A stretch of DNA of 53,684 bases. Source: Desulfovibrio sp. GTDB lineage: Bacteria > Desulfobacterota > Desulfovibrionia > Desulfovibrionales > Desulfovibrionaceae. The notes under the pieces were generated by a model. It worked only from the letters and a program-made list of their open reading frames with translations. It had not been told where the DNA came from and searched no databases. The translations under genes and the position numbers were made by a program. Location: positions 1-53,684 of the forward strand of contig JAFQNG010000100.1 of assembly GCA_017396005.1 (NCBI GenBank), written 5' to 3'. Of the stretch, positions 26,066-35,575 are shown in pieces. The first letter of the stretch is position 1; every line of letters starts with the position of its first letter.

Positions 26066-27466
26066 ATGTCTGTACGCCCTCTTGTCTTTTTTCTGCGCCG
26101 CGTGGGCCTGCCGCCACAACTCCTCGTTCTTGCCGGCGCAGATGTTCTGGCGCTGGTGGGTACTGCCCTAACCGTGTTTTTTATGCGTCTGCTCTGGGGC
26201 GGTTCGCTGGACGCACCTGCGTATCGAGTGCTGCTGCCGCTGCTTTTTCTGGCACCTTTTTTCGGTTTGTCTCTGGGTTTGTACCGCAGTATAGCACTGC
26301 CACCGCATCGTGAGTTGAAAGCCGTTTTTGGCATGGTCAGCATCATCTATGCTCTGGCTCTGCTGACTCTTTTTCTGGTCAAGAGCGGTGACATTTTTTC
26401 TCGTCTGGTCCTGCTGGGAGGGTGGGGGGCTGCTTTGCTGGCCCTGCCTGCTCTGCGCTGCTTCTGTCGTCGGCATCTGGCCCGGCGATGGTGGTGGGGC
26501 AGCCCTCTGATCATTCTCGGGCGCAGCCGACCTGCACGCGATATCTGGCACTGGCTGCGGCGCAGGCCGGAATTTGGCCTCAAACCGGTACAGATTCTGG
26601 CCCTGCCGGCAGAGCCGGAAGCCTGTGATGCCCTCCTGCGCAGGGCTTTGCAGCGTTATCCCAATGCCATAGGGCTGGTTTTGCTGCATACGGGTGATGA
26701 GAAGAATGCGGAGCTTCTGCAGCAGGCCAACCAGCATTTCAGACAATTGCTGGTAGTGCCGCAGGTGAGCAGGGCTATGCGGCGCTACTGGGTGACCCCC
26801 TGTGATCTTGGCATAGTGACAGGTCTGCTGTTGAGCCAGAACCTGCGTGACAAGCGTCGACTGCGTGTCAAGCGTGCCATTGATGTCCTGCTTTGCCTGC
26901 TGACCATGCCTCTGCTTCTGCCATTGGGCCTTGCACTGGCTCTGGCTATCAGGCTCGACAGCCCGGGCCCTGTCTTTTATCGGCAGGAGCGTCTTGGTCA
27001 GCACGGACAGCCCCTGAGGATTTTTAAATTCCGCACCATGCAGGCCAATGCTGATGCCCTGCTTGAAGCTCTGCTGGAGCAGAATCCTGCTTTGCGTCTG
27101 GAATGGCAGCGCGATCACAAGCTCAAGCATGATCCGCGTATCACCCGCATGGGAAGATTCTTGCGCAAGACCAGCCTGGATGAGCTGCCGCAGCTCATTA
27201 ACGTAATCAACGGGGGCATGAGTCTTGTGGGCCCACGTCCCATTGTTGCGGCAGAGATAGGCAAATACGGCCATGTCTATGAGGGGTACTGCCGCGTCAA
27301 GCCCGGCATCACCGGGCTCTGGCAGGTCACCGGCCGTAACAATACCAGCTATGCACAGCGGGTAGCTTATGACCACTACTATATCAGCAACTGGTCGGTT
27401 TGGATGGATATCTGGATATTGGGCAAGACCGTGCCTGTGGTTTTGACAGGGTACGGAGCGTATTAA
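26066..27466 (+). CDS. wbaP: Undecaprenyl-phosphate sugar phosphotransferase, WbaP-like
   Basis: This 466-residue inner-membrane enzyme starts O-antigen or capsule repeat units by moving a sugar-1-phosphate (galactose in classical WbaP) from UDP-sugar to undecaprenyl phosphate. The first 120 residues contain about four membrane helices. A Rossmann-like soluble domain follows, then the catalytic domain: the re-entrant helix ([20 protein letters not shown]), [40 protein letters not shown] and [13 protein letters not shown]. The full-length form is typical of WbaP/WcaJ rather than the short PglC type. The start at 26066 is preferred on topology. The frame is open from 25979. It abuts the GT9 gene with no gap. 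The exact sugar is not known. Confidence 0.88.
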   Translation: MSVRPLVFFLRRVGLPPQLLVLAGADVLALVGTALTVFFMRLLWGGSLDAPAYRVLLPLLFLAPFFGLSLGLYRSIALPPHRELKAVFGMVSIIYALALLTLFLVKSGDIFSRLVLLGGWGAALLALPALRCFCRRHLARRWWWGSPLIILGRSRPARDIWHWLRRRPEFGLKPVQILALPAEPEACDALLRRALQRYPNAIGLVLLHTGDEKNAELLQQANQHFRQLLVVPQVSRAMRRYWVTPCDLGIVTGLLLSQNLRDKRRLRVKRAIDVLLCLLTMPLLLPLGLALALAIRLDSPGPVFYRQERLGQHGQPLRIFKFRTMQANADALLEALLEQNPALRLEWQRDHKLKHDPRITRMGRFLRKTSLDELPQLINVINGGMSLVGPRPIVAAEIGKYGHVYEGYCRVKPGITGLWQVTGRNNTSYAQRVAYDHYYISNWSVWMDIWILGKTVPVVLTGYGAY

Positions 27467-28576
27467 ATGGCTGAACGTGGCAATTTGTTATTGCGCAGGC
27501 TGGACCGTTGGCTGGGCATTCCTTTGACTGGTTTGACGGCATGTACCCGACTGCGGCATAGCCGTCCGCCTGAAGTAGTACGAAGCATCGGCCTTATTTG
27601 CCTGGGAGCCATCGGTGATCTTCTGCTACTTTCTGCATTGACGAAAAGCTTGCGTCGCACATTGCCGCAGGTCAAGCTGGAAGCCATAGTTTCACGTGCC
27701 AATGCAGGGGCGGTCTCATTACTGCCTGGTCTGGACAGTCATGTCGCTTTTGCCGTTCATGATGTACCATCAATGATCGGCCATATGCGCCGCCGGCAGT
27801 ATGATGTCCTTCTGGACAGCTCTCAGTGGGCGCGTCTGGGTGCTGTACTTTGTAACTTGTCGGCTGCGCGCTACACCGTAGGCTTTGATACCAAGGGGCA
27901 GTATCGTGCCGCAGGCTATGACTACAAAGTGATACACCGAAATGATCGCCATGAAGTAGAGAATTTTTTGGCTTTGGGACGAGCTCTCTTTCCTGGCCTG
28001 GATGATTCACCTGAGCTGATTTTACCGACTGCCCCTCCTGACGAAGCCCTGCAATTAGCTAATTTTCCACGAAAGATCTTTTTACATATGTGGCCAGCGG
28101 GTATAAATGCTCATCTTAAGGAGTGGCCAGCAAAACACTGGGCAACATTGGCGCGGTATCTGCTTGATAGCGGCTACCGAATTTTCTTAAGCGGCAGTCC
28201 GGCAGATGCTGCAAAGAATAACGCATTTTTGGCAGAATTTTTTCCTGCTGAAAGTCGTGTATGTTCTCTCGCCGGCATTTTGAGCCTACCTGCCCTTGCT
28301 TGGGCGCTGTCGCGCGCACAGGCTGTTATATCGGTAAATACCGGCACCATGCATCTGGCAGCTCTGGCTGGCGCTTCTACCATAGGGCTACATGGGGCTA
28401 CCAACCCTCTACGCTGGGGGCCTGTAGGGAAGCAGACTGCAAGCTTGCTTCCTAGGCAGGGGCAGTTTGCTTATTTAAATCTTGGTTTTGAATACCCACA
28501 TAATGCTGAACCAGCTTTAGCACATTTGCCTCCAGAGGACGTGTTGACTGTATTACAGGATTGGGCACTACTATAA
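27467..28576 (+). CDS. Glycosyltransferase family 9 (heptosyltransferase-like)
   Basis: The 369-residue protein has the GT-B fold features of LPS heptosyltransferases: an N-terminal strand SIGLICLGAIGDLLLLSAL (acceptor side) and the C-terminal sugar-nucleotide motif AVISVNTGTMHLAALAGASTIGLHGATNPLRWGP. It should transfer heptose or a related sugar to LPS core or another glycan at the inner face of the cytoplasmic membrane. It starts on the base after the WbaP-like stop, so the two form an operon. The last 550 bases are visibly richer in A and T than the rest of the window (for example many TTT and AAT codons). This hints at separate origin or relaxed selection. The stop codon lies in the first arm of the terminator. 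Confidence 0.88.
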   Translation: MAERGNLLLRRLDRWLGIPLTGLTACTRLRHSRPPEVVRSIGLICLGAIGDLLLLSALTKSLRRTLPQVKLEAIVSRANAGAVSLLPGLDSHVAFAVHDVPSMIGHMRRRQYDVLLDSSQWARLGAVLCNLSAARYTVGFDTKGQYRAAGYDYKVIHRNDRHEVENFLALGRALFPGLDDSPELILPTAPPDEALQLANFPRKIFLHMWPAGINAHLKEWPAKHWATLARYLLDSGYRIFLSGSPADAAKNNAFLAEFFPAESRVCSLAGILSLPALAWALSRAQAVISVNTGTMHLAALAGASTIGLHGATNPLRWGPVGKQTASLLPRQGQFAYLNLGFEYPHNAEPALAHLPPEDVLTVLQDWALL

Positions 28577-28610
28577 ATCAAAAGGCGACCTGTTGGTCGC
28601 CTTTTGATTT
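28575..28610. terminator. Bidirectional terminator between the GT9 gene and fabZ
   Basis: AAATCAAAAGGCGACC and GGTCGCCTTTTGATTT form a perfect 16-bp stem with loop TGTT. A-rich and T-rich arms make it work in both directions. It overlaps the last bases of the GT9 stop codon and of the fabZ stop codon on the other strand. Confidence 0.92.
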
Positions 28611-29061
28611 ATGGCCTGTCGCCGATGGCCGCCGTAATCTGCGCTTCAGCTGCCAGCTTGCCGTCAACAAAGGCACGGGCCTCCATCTTGCAAAGCCTGA
28701 GCTTCATGCGCATATTGCTGCACTCCAGGTCCAGACGATCGCCGGGTACGACCTGGCGGCGAAATTTCACACCATCCAGACCGGTAAAGAGAAAAAGCTT
28801 GTTCTCCAGGTTTTCCATACCGGCTGCAGCCAGCAGACCTCCAGTCTGGGCCAGGGCCTCCAGAATCAGCACGCCGGGCATGATAGGCACACCGGGAAAA
28901 TGCCCCTGGAAAAAGGGCTCATTGAAGGTAACGTTCTTGTATGCCCTGATGTGGGAGCCCGGTACGCATTCTACCACTCGATCTACCAGCAGAAAGGGAT
29001 AACGATGGGGCAGAAGTGAGAGGATTTTCTGAATATCCATGGTCTGGCTGTTATCCTGCAT
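28609..29061 (-). CDS. fabZ: 3-hydroxyacyl-ACP dehydratase FabZ
   Basis: The 150-residue cytosolic hot-dog-fold enzyme dehydrates (3R)-hydroxyacyl-ACP in fatty-acid elongation. The catalytic His lies in GHFPG and the catalytic Glu in [12 protein letters not shown]. Both are intact. [14 protein letters not shown] at the N-terminus is the family hallmark. In many Gram-negative genomes fabZ lies between lpxD and lpxA. Here neither neighbour is present: upstream on the minus strand is skp, across a terminator-like hairpin, and downstream is the convergent GT9 gene. Confidence 0.96.
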   Translation of the reverse strand: MQDNSQTMDIQKILSLLPHRYPFLLVDRVVECVPGSHIRAYKNVTFNEPFFQGHFPGVPIMPGVLILEALAQTGGLLAAAGMENLENKLFLFTGLDGVKFRRQVVPGDRLDLECSNMRMKLRLCKMEARAFVDGKLAAEAQITAAIGDRP

Positions 29062-29082
29062 ACTATTCTCCGTCAGTCTAAG

Positions 29083-29115
29083 TAAAAACCTCCCGTGCCG
29101 CGGAAGGCCGAGAGG
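29083..29115 (-). terminator. Terminator or attenuator between skp and fabZ
   Basis: On the minus strand CCTCTCG pairs with CGGGAGG (one G-U pair), with an inner GCC/GGC stem, and is followed by TTTTTA. It lies 30 bases after the skp stop and ends only about 20 bases before the fabZ ATG. fabZ must therefore be transcribed by read-through or from a promoter within the hairpin region. Confidence 0.75.
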
Positions 29116-29144
29116 CTTTTGCTGTTGCGAGTATGAAATCCTGT

Positions 29145-29675
29145 CTACTTCTTGTCTTTCTTGTCAGCCTTGAACTGCTTGTTGACTTCCTCAAGCACAT
29201 CCTTGGTCAGATCCATGGATGTTTCGGCATAGAGCACACCACCGGCTGTAATGTCCACCACGAAATCAAAACCCTTGGCCCGGGCCACCTCATAGGTGGC
29301 ACTGAAAACACGCTTGACCATATCCTGCCGCAGAGTCAGTTCTTCCTGCTCCACCTTACGCATGAAGTTGCGCGTCTTCTGATCCAGCTCCTGCTTGGAG
29401 CGGATGAAAGCCAGCTTCTTTTCTTCACTTGCCTTGGGGTCCTTAAGTGCTTCGGCCTTCTTTTTCAGGGCTTCACCCTGCTTTTCAAGCTCCTTGCGTT
29501 CCTTGCCGAACTTGGATTCCATCTGTTTTTTTGCGGCCTTGGCAGGCTCGCTGTCAGTCGCTACAACCTGCATGTCAACAACGCCAATCTTGAGCGCGCT
29601 GTTTTCTCCGGCTGCCATGGCCGGAGCGCTCATGAGCAGACAAGCCGTCAGGAGCATGAAAATAATATTGCGCAT
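29145..29675 (-). CDS. skp: Periplasmic chaperone Skp/OmpH
   Basis: The 176-residue protein has a signal peptide ([21 protein letters not shown], cleavage before AGENSALK). The OmpH/Skp strand [28 protein letters not shown] follows, then a long charged coiled-coil (roughly residues 45-115, [25 protein letters not shown]...). It ends with a beta strand that includes [36 protein letters not shown]. Skp trimers hold unfolded outer-membrane proteins on the way to BamA. bamA lies upstream in the same orientation, with the large amidase gene in between, so the grouping is functionally sensible. Confidence 0.93.
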   Translation of the reverse strand: MRNIIFMLLTACLLMSAPAMAAGENSALKIGVVDMQVVATDSEPAKAAKKQMESKFGKERKELEKQGEALKKKAEALKDPKASEEKKLAFIRSKQELDQKTRNFMRKVEQEELTLRQDMVKRVFSATYEVARAKGFDFVVDITAGGVLYAETSMDLTKDVLEEVNKQFKADKKDKK

Positions 29676-29718
29676 GAAAGTTCTCCTTCCCTATGGCTGA
29701 AATCTGAATTTATCAAAA

Positions 29719-32646
29719 TCACATAGCACCGGGGCGGCCGGGCGTCAAGGCATTCTGTGCTGTGCGGCGGCGCTGCAGGCGATCTTTATAGGCCAAGATT
29801 CCTTCAGCAAGCCCCTCGGCCAGGGCCTGACGGTATTTGGTATCAGCCAGCCTGCGGGCTTCTTCCTTGTTGGTGCAGTACCCCAGCTCTACCAGAACAG
29901 CAGGCATCTGCGCACCGATGAGCACATGGAAGGGGGCTGAGCGTACGCCGTTGTTTCTGATGACAAAGTCGCGTCTCTTCAGGCGAAACATGATCAGGCG
30001 CTGTATGTCACGCGCCAGCCGGCGTGATTCATCAACACGTGCCGTAAGCATAACGTCAGCCAGCATGCTTTGCATGTCGCCAAGTCGTCTGTCGCTGACT
30101 GTATTTTCCAGAGCAGCTACGCGAGCCGCCTCGGGATTGTCTGTAAAGTCAAGGTAATAGGTCTCCAGGCCATGAATGCGCGTATCTTCGTTGGCATTGA
30201 TATGGATGGAGACGAAGAGGTCGGCCCGTGCATCGTTGGCCATGCGCGTCCGTTCGCTCAAGGGCACGGCCTTGTCAACAGTACGGCTGTAGACTATGTC
30301 AAGACCATTGGCCTTGAGCAGACGGCCCAGGGTCAGGGCGACATCCAGCGTGATACTGCGTTCAAGTATCCGGTTGTGGCTGGTGCCAGGGTCACGACCT
30401 CCATGGCCGGCATCAATAAAGATCGTTTGGACACTGAGGCCCAGCTGGCTGGCCATCCCTGCAAGGCGTTCGGGTGCCCTGGCATTGCGTGCTGCCGCAG
30501 CCATGGCCTCTGCCTCGGCTCTGGCGGCAGCTTCAGCTCTGGCTTTGGCCTCTGCCTTGCGTTTGGCTTCACTGGCAGCGGCAGCCCTGGCTTCTGCCCT
30601 GGCTTTGGCCTGTGCGGCATTTCTGGCTTCGGCTTCAGCTTTGCGCAGGGCCTCGGTCGCCTCCCTTGCCCTGGCTTCAGCTCTGGCTTTGGCAGCGGCA
30701 GCAGCCCTGGCTTCATCTTCAGCCTTTTGCAGGGCCTCGGTTTCAGCTCTGGCTTTGGCCTCGGCCCTGGCTCTGGCTTCTGCCGCCTCCCTGGCTCTGC
30801 TTTCAGCCCTGAGGCGGGCCTCTGTCTCAGCCTGAGCCTGAGCCTCTGCCCTGGCCTTGGCTTCTGCTTTGGCCTCGGCATCAGCCTTGGCTTTGGCAGC
30901 GGCTGCATCTCTGGCCTTGGCTTCAGCCTTAAGACGGGCTTCAGTTTCGGCTGCAGCTGCTGCCTCGGCCATGGCTCTGGCTTTTGCTTCTGCGGCATCT
31001 CTGGCTCTGGCCTCGGCCTTGAGGCGAGCTTCTGTCTCAGCCTGCGCCATGGCCTCAGCCCTGGCTCTGGCTTCTGCCTCGCGCTGTGCAGCCGCTCTGA
31101 TACTGGCAGCAGGGTCAGGGGCCATTGGCTTGTGCTCTGCAAGATCGGCGGCATTACGGCGTTGGGGCAGGGGTGTCTTGCTGGCGGCAACGCTCAGGAT
31201 GATACGACAGGGCTCATCCTCCATGGTGACGTCATAGCGCTCCACATCACGAAAATCAAACTGCAGGCTGGCACCGCCATTATCACGATCATGCACCTGT
31301 ACGGCCTGCAAAAGGCTGCCCTGTATGCGTACACCCTTGCGCACGTCGCTGACTACGGAGCCTTCTTCCAGGTCAAGGTAGAGGCGTGCTGACTCCCCTT
31401 TCTCTCCCTTGACCAGACGGGTAGTATAACGTGCAGGGGCGCTCATTTCGAGTACGATTTCCACACTGTTCTTATCAGGGGAATCCCAGGAAAGTACCTG
31501 CAGCTCTGGCGGTGGACCTTTTGGAGGAGCGGCGGCCGGAATCTTTGTCTGCAGTTCTTCACTGAGGGCTCGAGCTGCAGAGAACATGTCGCCCTGAGGG
31601 TAGACACGCTGCAGTTTAGCCAGTACGGCCAGAGCCTCAGCAGGTTGCTTCAGATGTGCCATGATACGCGCTGACTGCAGAAGGGCATCATCCCCAAGGG
31701 GGCTGTGCGGGTAGTCATGCGGAAGCATTTCGTAAAGCTTCAGCGCCCGGCGATAGTCTACAGTCTGATGTGAGCAGCGGGCTAGGGCTTCCTGGCTGGC
31801 CGCCGCGCGAAACAGCGCCCCGGGCGCGATGGCCAAGGCTGCATCGTTCTGCCGGATCTGCAGAAATTCATCGCGCAGGTTTTCCCAGGGCTGCCGCCAG
31901 CAGGCCTTGACCTTGTGTGCAGCCAGCTCTGCCATACGTTTTTTAGCGGTCCGATAGCGGGCCAGCAGGTTTGTACTGGAAGAGTCAGGACGGGGTGTCT
32001 GGTGGGTGGTGGTCTTTTCTTCTACAGCGTCCAGCGTATCTGCGGTAACAAGGCGTGAAGCTTCAGGTGCAGTGCGCCCTCTGGCTGAGGCTTTGAGCGC
32101 TTTCTCTAGGGCCAGAATATTGGGGAGCATGTCACCCCTAGGGTAGCGCGTTTTGGCCTTCTGCAAAAGAGCCAGGGCTTCCTTGTCATCCTTGAGCCAG
32201 GCAGCCCGGATGCGGGCAGCACGAAAGAGCGCGTCATCAGCCAAGCGGCTCTTTGCATGCTGTGCTGCCAGTTTTTCGTAGCAGGCAGCTGCTTTGTCTA
32301 CGTCAGCTCTGGCAAAGGAGCGGCGGGCCAGTTCTTCTAGGCTTTCAGCTGCGCGAAAAAGTGCAGCAGGGCGATTGGGCCAGGCTGGATCCTGCTCGTA
32401 GATATCCTGAAATTCCCGGGCGAGTTTCTCCCAGGGTTCCCGCAGGTTGGCCTTTCTGCTGTCAGCCTTCAGGCTGGCGATATGTTCTTTGGCAGCATTA
32501 TAGCGTTTTTCGGTTGAGGGCAGGGAGGTATAGCCAGAGTCATAGCAGCAGACCACCAGCAGACAGAGCGCCGCCAGAAAGGCCACAGGAGGGGCCAGTC
32601 GCCGCAGCAGGGTTTTGTCAGTCTGTCGGGATAGTGATGCGCCCAC
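29719..32646 (-). CDS. N-acetylmuramoyl-L-alanine amidase with TPR-like, AMIN and Ala-rich regions
   Basis: The 975-residue cell-wall hydrolase is unusually long for an AmiC-type amidase (about 400-600). Layout: a hydrophobic signal or anchor at residues 17-34, two related TPR-like regions (about 48-185 and 228-368, both with PWEKL/PWENL, ALFRAA and YPRGDM/YPQGDM), an AMIN domain (about 382-486) that targets amidases to the division site or septal wall, a 210-residue Ala/Glu/Arg/Lys-rich helix (515-725), and the Amidase_3 domain (740-955). The zinc ligands are H748 (DAGHGG), E762 and H815, and the catalytic Glu is E920 (VELGY). The last step of division, cleavage of stem peptides from glycan, is the expected activity. 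The gene lies between bamA and skp. Confidence 0.93.
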   Translation of the reverse strand: MGASLSRQTDKTLLRRLAPPVAFLAALCLLVVCCYDSGYTSLPSTEKRYNAAKEHIASLKADSRKANLREPWEKLAREFQDIYEQDPAWPNRPAALFRAAESLEELARRSFARADVDKAAACYEKLAAQHAKSRLADDALFRAARIRAAWLKDDKEALALLQKAKTRYPRGDMLPNILALEKALKASARGRTAPEASRLVTADTLDAVEEKTTTHQTPRPDSSSTNLLARYRTAKKRMAELAAHKVKACWRQPWENLRDEFLQIRQNDAALAIAPGALFRAAASQEALARCSHQTVDYRRALKLYEMLPHDYPHSPLGDDALLQSARIMAHLKQPAEALAVLAKLQRVYPQGDMFSAARALSEELQTKIPAAAPPKGPPPELQVLSWDSPDKNSVEIVLEMSAPARYTTRLVKGEKGESARLYLDLEEGSVVSDVRKGVRIQGSLLQAVQVHDRDNGGASLQFDFRDVERYDVTMEDEPCRIILSVAASKTPLPQRRNAADLAEHKPMAPDPAASIRAAAQREAEARARAEAMAQAETEARLKAEARARDAAEAKARAMAEAAAAAETEARLKAEAKARDAAAAKAKADAEAKAEAKARAEAQAQAETEARLRAESRAREAAEARARAEAKARAETEALQKAEDEARAAAAAKARAEARAREATEALRKAEAEARNAAQAKARAEARAAAASEAKRKAEAKARAEAAARAEAEAMAAAARNARAPERLAGMASQLGLSVQTIFIDAGHGGRDPGTSHNRILERSITLDVALTLGRLLKANGLDIVYSRTVDKAVPLSERTRMANDARADLFVSIHINANEDTRIHGLETYYLDFTDNPEAARVAALENTVSDRRLGDMQSMLADVMLTARVDESRRLARDIQRLIMFRLKRRDFVIRNNGVRSAPFHVLIGAQMPAVLVELGYCTNKEEARRLADTKYRQALAEGLAEGILAYKDRLQRRRTAQNALTPGRPGAM
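30472..31104 (-). repeat. Degenerate tandem repeats coding the Ala/Glu/Arg-rich helix of the amidase
   Basis: Residues 515-725 are built from about six imperfect repeats of roughly 28-40 residues with the core [22 protein letters not shown]. The DNA shows many variations of GCCTCGGCC and CTGGCTTC. This should form one long charged helix, as in TolA, spanning part of the periplasm. The repeat number may vary between strains. Confidence 0.85.
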
Positions 32647-32754
32647 GCTCGTTCACCCCTGGTTCGGGATATGCGGTGTAGTCACAGGCCGGCAAAGAAG
32701 TATATGTGGTGGTACGGCCAGCATAAGGCTAAAAAAGCTACCATGCTTTTTTTC

Positions 32755-32787
32755 AAAAGAAAAGCGGGGATGCCGTGCATCCCCGCT
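32755..32787 (-). terminator. Terminator after bamA
   Basis: AGCGGGGATGC (32763-32773) and GCATCCCCGCT (32777-32787) form an 11-bp stem with a 3-base loop, followed on the minus strand by a T-rich tract (TTTTCTTTT in total, the first T closing the stem). It starts 22 bases after the bamA stop. The amidase gene (start 32646) must therefore have its own promoter in 32647-32754. I see no strong consensus there. Confidence 0.85.
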
Positions 32788-32809
32788 GCAGAGAGGCGAA
32801 TGTACTGTA

Positions 32810-35575
32810 TCAGAAGAACTGGCCCATGCTGAACTCCAGTCGTCCGGTCTCCCTTTCCCTGTCATAGTCGCGCACAAGAGGAATGCCGTATGCTATGCGC
32901 AGGTCACCCATGGGTGAGCGCCAGCGCAGCTCCAGACCTGTGGAGGCAACCATATACTTGTCGACCTCATTGCCCATGGTTTTCTGGTCGATATTGAAGC
33001 CACCGTCGAAAAAGGGCACCACAGCGAGGCCGAGATCCTTTTCAAAGGTCCAGATGTATTCCACATTGAGAACACCCATGCGGTCACCGCCCACATGTTC
33101 GCCTGCATACTTATAGTCTCGTGGCGAGATATCCGTATAGGAGTAGCCGCGTATGGTATCCATGCCGCCCAGCCAGAAGCGTTCGAAAACCGGGACAGGC
33201 TTGCTGGTATTCTGGAAGACGCCGCCCAGTCGTGTGCGTATATGGAAAACATGCTGTGGATTGACGGACCAGAATCCCTGCCAGTCGGCCACTGCCTTGA
33301 CAAAGTTGTCTGTACCGCCCAGACCGCCGCCACCGTATTCAGCCCAGAGGCGTGTGATGGTACCCTTGGTGGGGCGCTCCTTAAAGTCTGTGGAGTCCCG
33401 CGTGATACGGGCCGAAAGGGCACTGGTCCAGTTGGTACCCTCATAGTCGCTGATATAGGGCGAGGCGTAGTCATAGACGTCTGATAATATGTACCGTTCC
33501 AGACGATAGCCCAGCCCCACACTGGTGTATTCACCCAGAGGGTAGGACATGCGTATGGTGTCGCCTATGGTTTCCTTGGTGAAGTCATCCCAGTACTCGT
33601 AAACGTAGTAGAGGTCATTACCCACAGAAATTTCTGTGTCGTAAAGGCGTGGATTAGTGAAGGAGAGCATACCGGAAGTGCGCCGCCAGGAGAAGAAGCC
33701 CTGCAGCTGCAGCCAGTAGCCGCGGCCAAAGAGGTTACGCTCCATGATGGAGGCAGACACGCCCACGTCGTAGTAAGTGGAGTAGCCTATACCGCCCATG
33801 ATGGCCCCGGTATTGCTTTCCTTGACCTTGACCTTGAGATCCACCTCATCTTCCCTGCCGGTAGGGATGAGTTCCGTATCCACGGCAGCGAAGTAGCGCA
33901 GACGGTTAAGACGCTCATTGGAGCGGCGCAGCTTGGCACCTTCATACATATCACCGTCACCCAAGCGCATCTCGCGCAGGATGACGTTGTCACGGGTCTT
34001 GGTATTGCCTTCCACGCTGAGACGGCGGATAAAGACCTTGTTTTTTTTGTTGACCAGATAGCCCACATCCACCTGTGGGCTGCCGTCGTCTGCCTTGATG
34101 ATTTTTGTGTCCACTTCGGCAAAAGCATAACCGTAGTCAGCATAATGGTCTGTAAGGCGCTTGGAGTCTTCCTGCATGACGGTCAGTGAGAAGAACGTAT
34201 TGTCCTCCTGCCAGTCATCCATCTCCACCACCTTGAGCATGTTCTCCTGCGTGTCGATGATGTCTCCGGCAAACTGAACGCTGCGGATGGCGTAGCGCGG
34301 CCCTTCATGCACGGTGAAGGTCACATAGATGCCGTCAGGCTTGTATTCCACTTCCGGCGCAGATACCTGAATATCCACATAGCCTTCGTTGAGACCAAAG
34401 GCGGCAATGGCATTGGTGTCACGTTCCAGATATTCATCCTTGAGAACGCCTGTACCCGTAAGCCAGGAGAGCATGGTGCGAGGCCTGAGAGCCATGTAGT
34501 CGTTGAGGTCATCGCGGTCCAGCTCCTTGAGGCCCTTGATGGCAACTTCTTTGATATAGAGTTTGTTGCCTTCCTCTACCCGGATGACCAGCACGGCGCC
34601 ACGACCGCCTGACCGCTCTTCAAGGCGGTAGTCGGCTGATGCCAGATAATAGCCTTCCTTGCGGTAGAGCTCTGTGATTTTCTGCAGGTCGTCAGAAAGC
34701 ATCTGCTCGTTGAGCACGCTGCCTGTTCTGGTGCCCATGACGGAGAGCACGTCTTCCTGGTCGATCTCCTGCGCACCTTCCACGATGATATTATCAATGC
34801 GTGGCTTTTCCACCACGGTAAAAACCAGCACATTGCCTTCCATGAAGGCCTGAACGTCACTGAAGTAGCCCATTTCCCAGATACGTTTGACTTCTTCGTT
34901 GATGGCGTTGGCGTCAGGCTTGTCTCCCTTGCGTATGGTCAGACGCATGAGCACGGTATCAGGGTCCATGACGTTCATGCCGCGTACCTGCACGTCGGCC
35001 AGGCCGTCACCGGCCACAGGTGCGCCCATGGGCACAAGGCCGCCCTGGCTGGGGGCAGCCGGTACTGCGGCAGCAGCGGGGGCGATCATCTGGGCTGCAC
35101 GTCCGGCCACTACTGCGGCGCACTCGTCCAGGGCCAGCAGTGAATCACGCTCAAAACCGGCAGGTACCGGCTGCCCTTCGCCTGTGGGAACCAGGCGGGT
35201 CTCCATGGTGAAGCCGTCACCCAGCTGATTGAAGCTGCCGTAGATGACCAGGTCAGCTCCGGCTTTGAGGCCAAGCTGCCTGGCCCTGCTCAGATCTATG
35301 CTGTCACTGCCGCTGGCGCTGAAGAGGTTTCGCGCACGGTTCATGGGTACGGCCCTGAGACCGTTCTGCTCCAGCTGGGTGATGATGACCTGCGGCAGAT
35401 CCTGTGCTGCATTGGGCATTTCAGGCCCGGCATTGACCTGGAAGGGCAGGACAAGTACCTGCGCTCTGCCGGCATCTGCCGCACAGGCCCTCTGCAGTAG
35501 CAGAAGCTGGGCGGCGCAGACCATAACGGTCAGCAGCAATACCCTGAAGAGCATATCATGCAAAAGATTTTTCAT
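32810..35575 (-). CDS. bamA: Outer membrane protein assembly factor BamA with extra N-terminal domain
   Basis: The 921-residue BamA (E. coli has about 810) inserts beta-barrel proteins into the outer membrane. A signal peptide (to about residue 32) is followed by a domain at 37-165 that is not part of standard BamA: AQVLVLPFQVNAG... DLPQVIITQLEQNGLRAVP... AGADLVIYGSF, a TolB/CsgG-like alpha/beta pattern. A Pro/Ala linker follows, then POTRA domains from about 192 (VRGMNVMDPDTVLMRL, VIEKPRIDNIIVEGA and others). The C-terminal 16-strand barrel from about residue 570 has the lid-lock motif (VLNVEYIW...) and ends in GRLEFSMGQFF. The start overlaps lolD by 20 bases. A terminator follows the stop. 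Confidence 0.95.
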   Translation of the reverse strand: MKNLLHDMLFRVLLLTVMVCAAQLLLLQRACAADAGRAQVLVLPFQVNAGPEMPNAAQDLPQVIITQLEQNGLRAVPMNRARNLFSASGSDSIDLSRARQLGLKAGADLVIYGSFNQLGDGFTMETRLVPTGEGQPVPAGFERDSLLALDECAAVVAGRAAQMIAPAAAAVPAAPSQGGLVPMGAPVAGDGLADVQVRGMNVMDPDTVLMRLTIRKGDKPDANAINEEVKRIWEMGYFSDVQAFMEGNVLVFTVVEKPRIDNIIVEGAQEIDQEDVLSVMGTRTGSVLNEQMLSDDLQKITELYRKEGYYLASADYRLEERSGGRGAVLVIRVEEGNKLYIKEVAIKGLKELDRDDLNDYMALRPRTMLSWLTGTGVLKDEYLERDTNAIAAFGLNEGYVDIQVSAPEVEYKPDGIYVTFTVHEGPRYAIRSVQFAGDIIDTQENMLKVVEMDDWQEDNTFFSLTVMQEDSKRLTDHYADYGYAFAEVDTKIIKADDGSPQVDVGYLVNKKNKVFIRRLSVEGNTKTRDNVILREMRLGDGDMYEGAKLRRSNERLNRLRYFAAVDTELIPTGREDEVDLKVKVKESNTGAIMGGIGYSTYYDVGVSASIMERNLFGRGYWLQLQGFFSWRRTSGMLSFTNPRLYDTEISVGNDLYYVYEYWDDFTKETIGDTIRMSYPLGEYTSVGLGYRLERYILSDVYDYASPYISDYEGTNWTSALSARITRDSTDFKERPTKGTITRLWAEYGGGGLGGTDNFVKAVADWQGFWSVNPQHVFHIRTRLGGVFQNTSKPVPVFERFWLGGMDTIRGYSYTDISPRDYKYAGEHVGGDRMGVLNVEYIWTFEKDLGLAVVPFFDGGFNIDQKTMGNEVDKYMVASTGLELRWRSPMGDLRIAYGIPLVRDYDRERETGRLEFSMGQFF

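Noticed and set aside
30472-31104. Repeats considered as a CRISPR array or minisatellite
   Set aside because: They are in-frame degenerate coding repeats without unique spacers of constant length. They encode a continuous helix.
30070-31392. Long open frame on the plus strand (about 440 codons) opposite the Ala-rich part of the amidase
   Set aside because: Its Gly/Ser/Phe-rich translation is the antisense of the repeats. It has no ribosome-binding site, and the minus strand carries a clear amidase.
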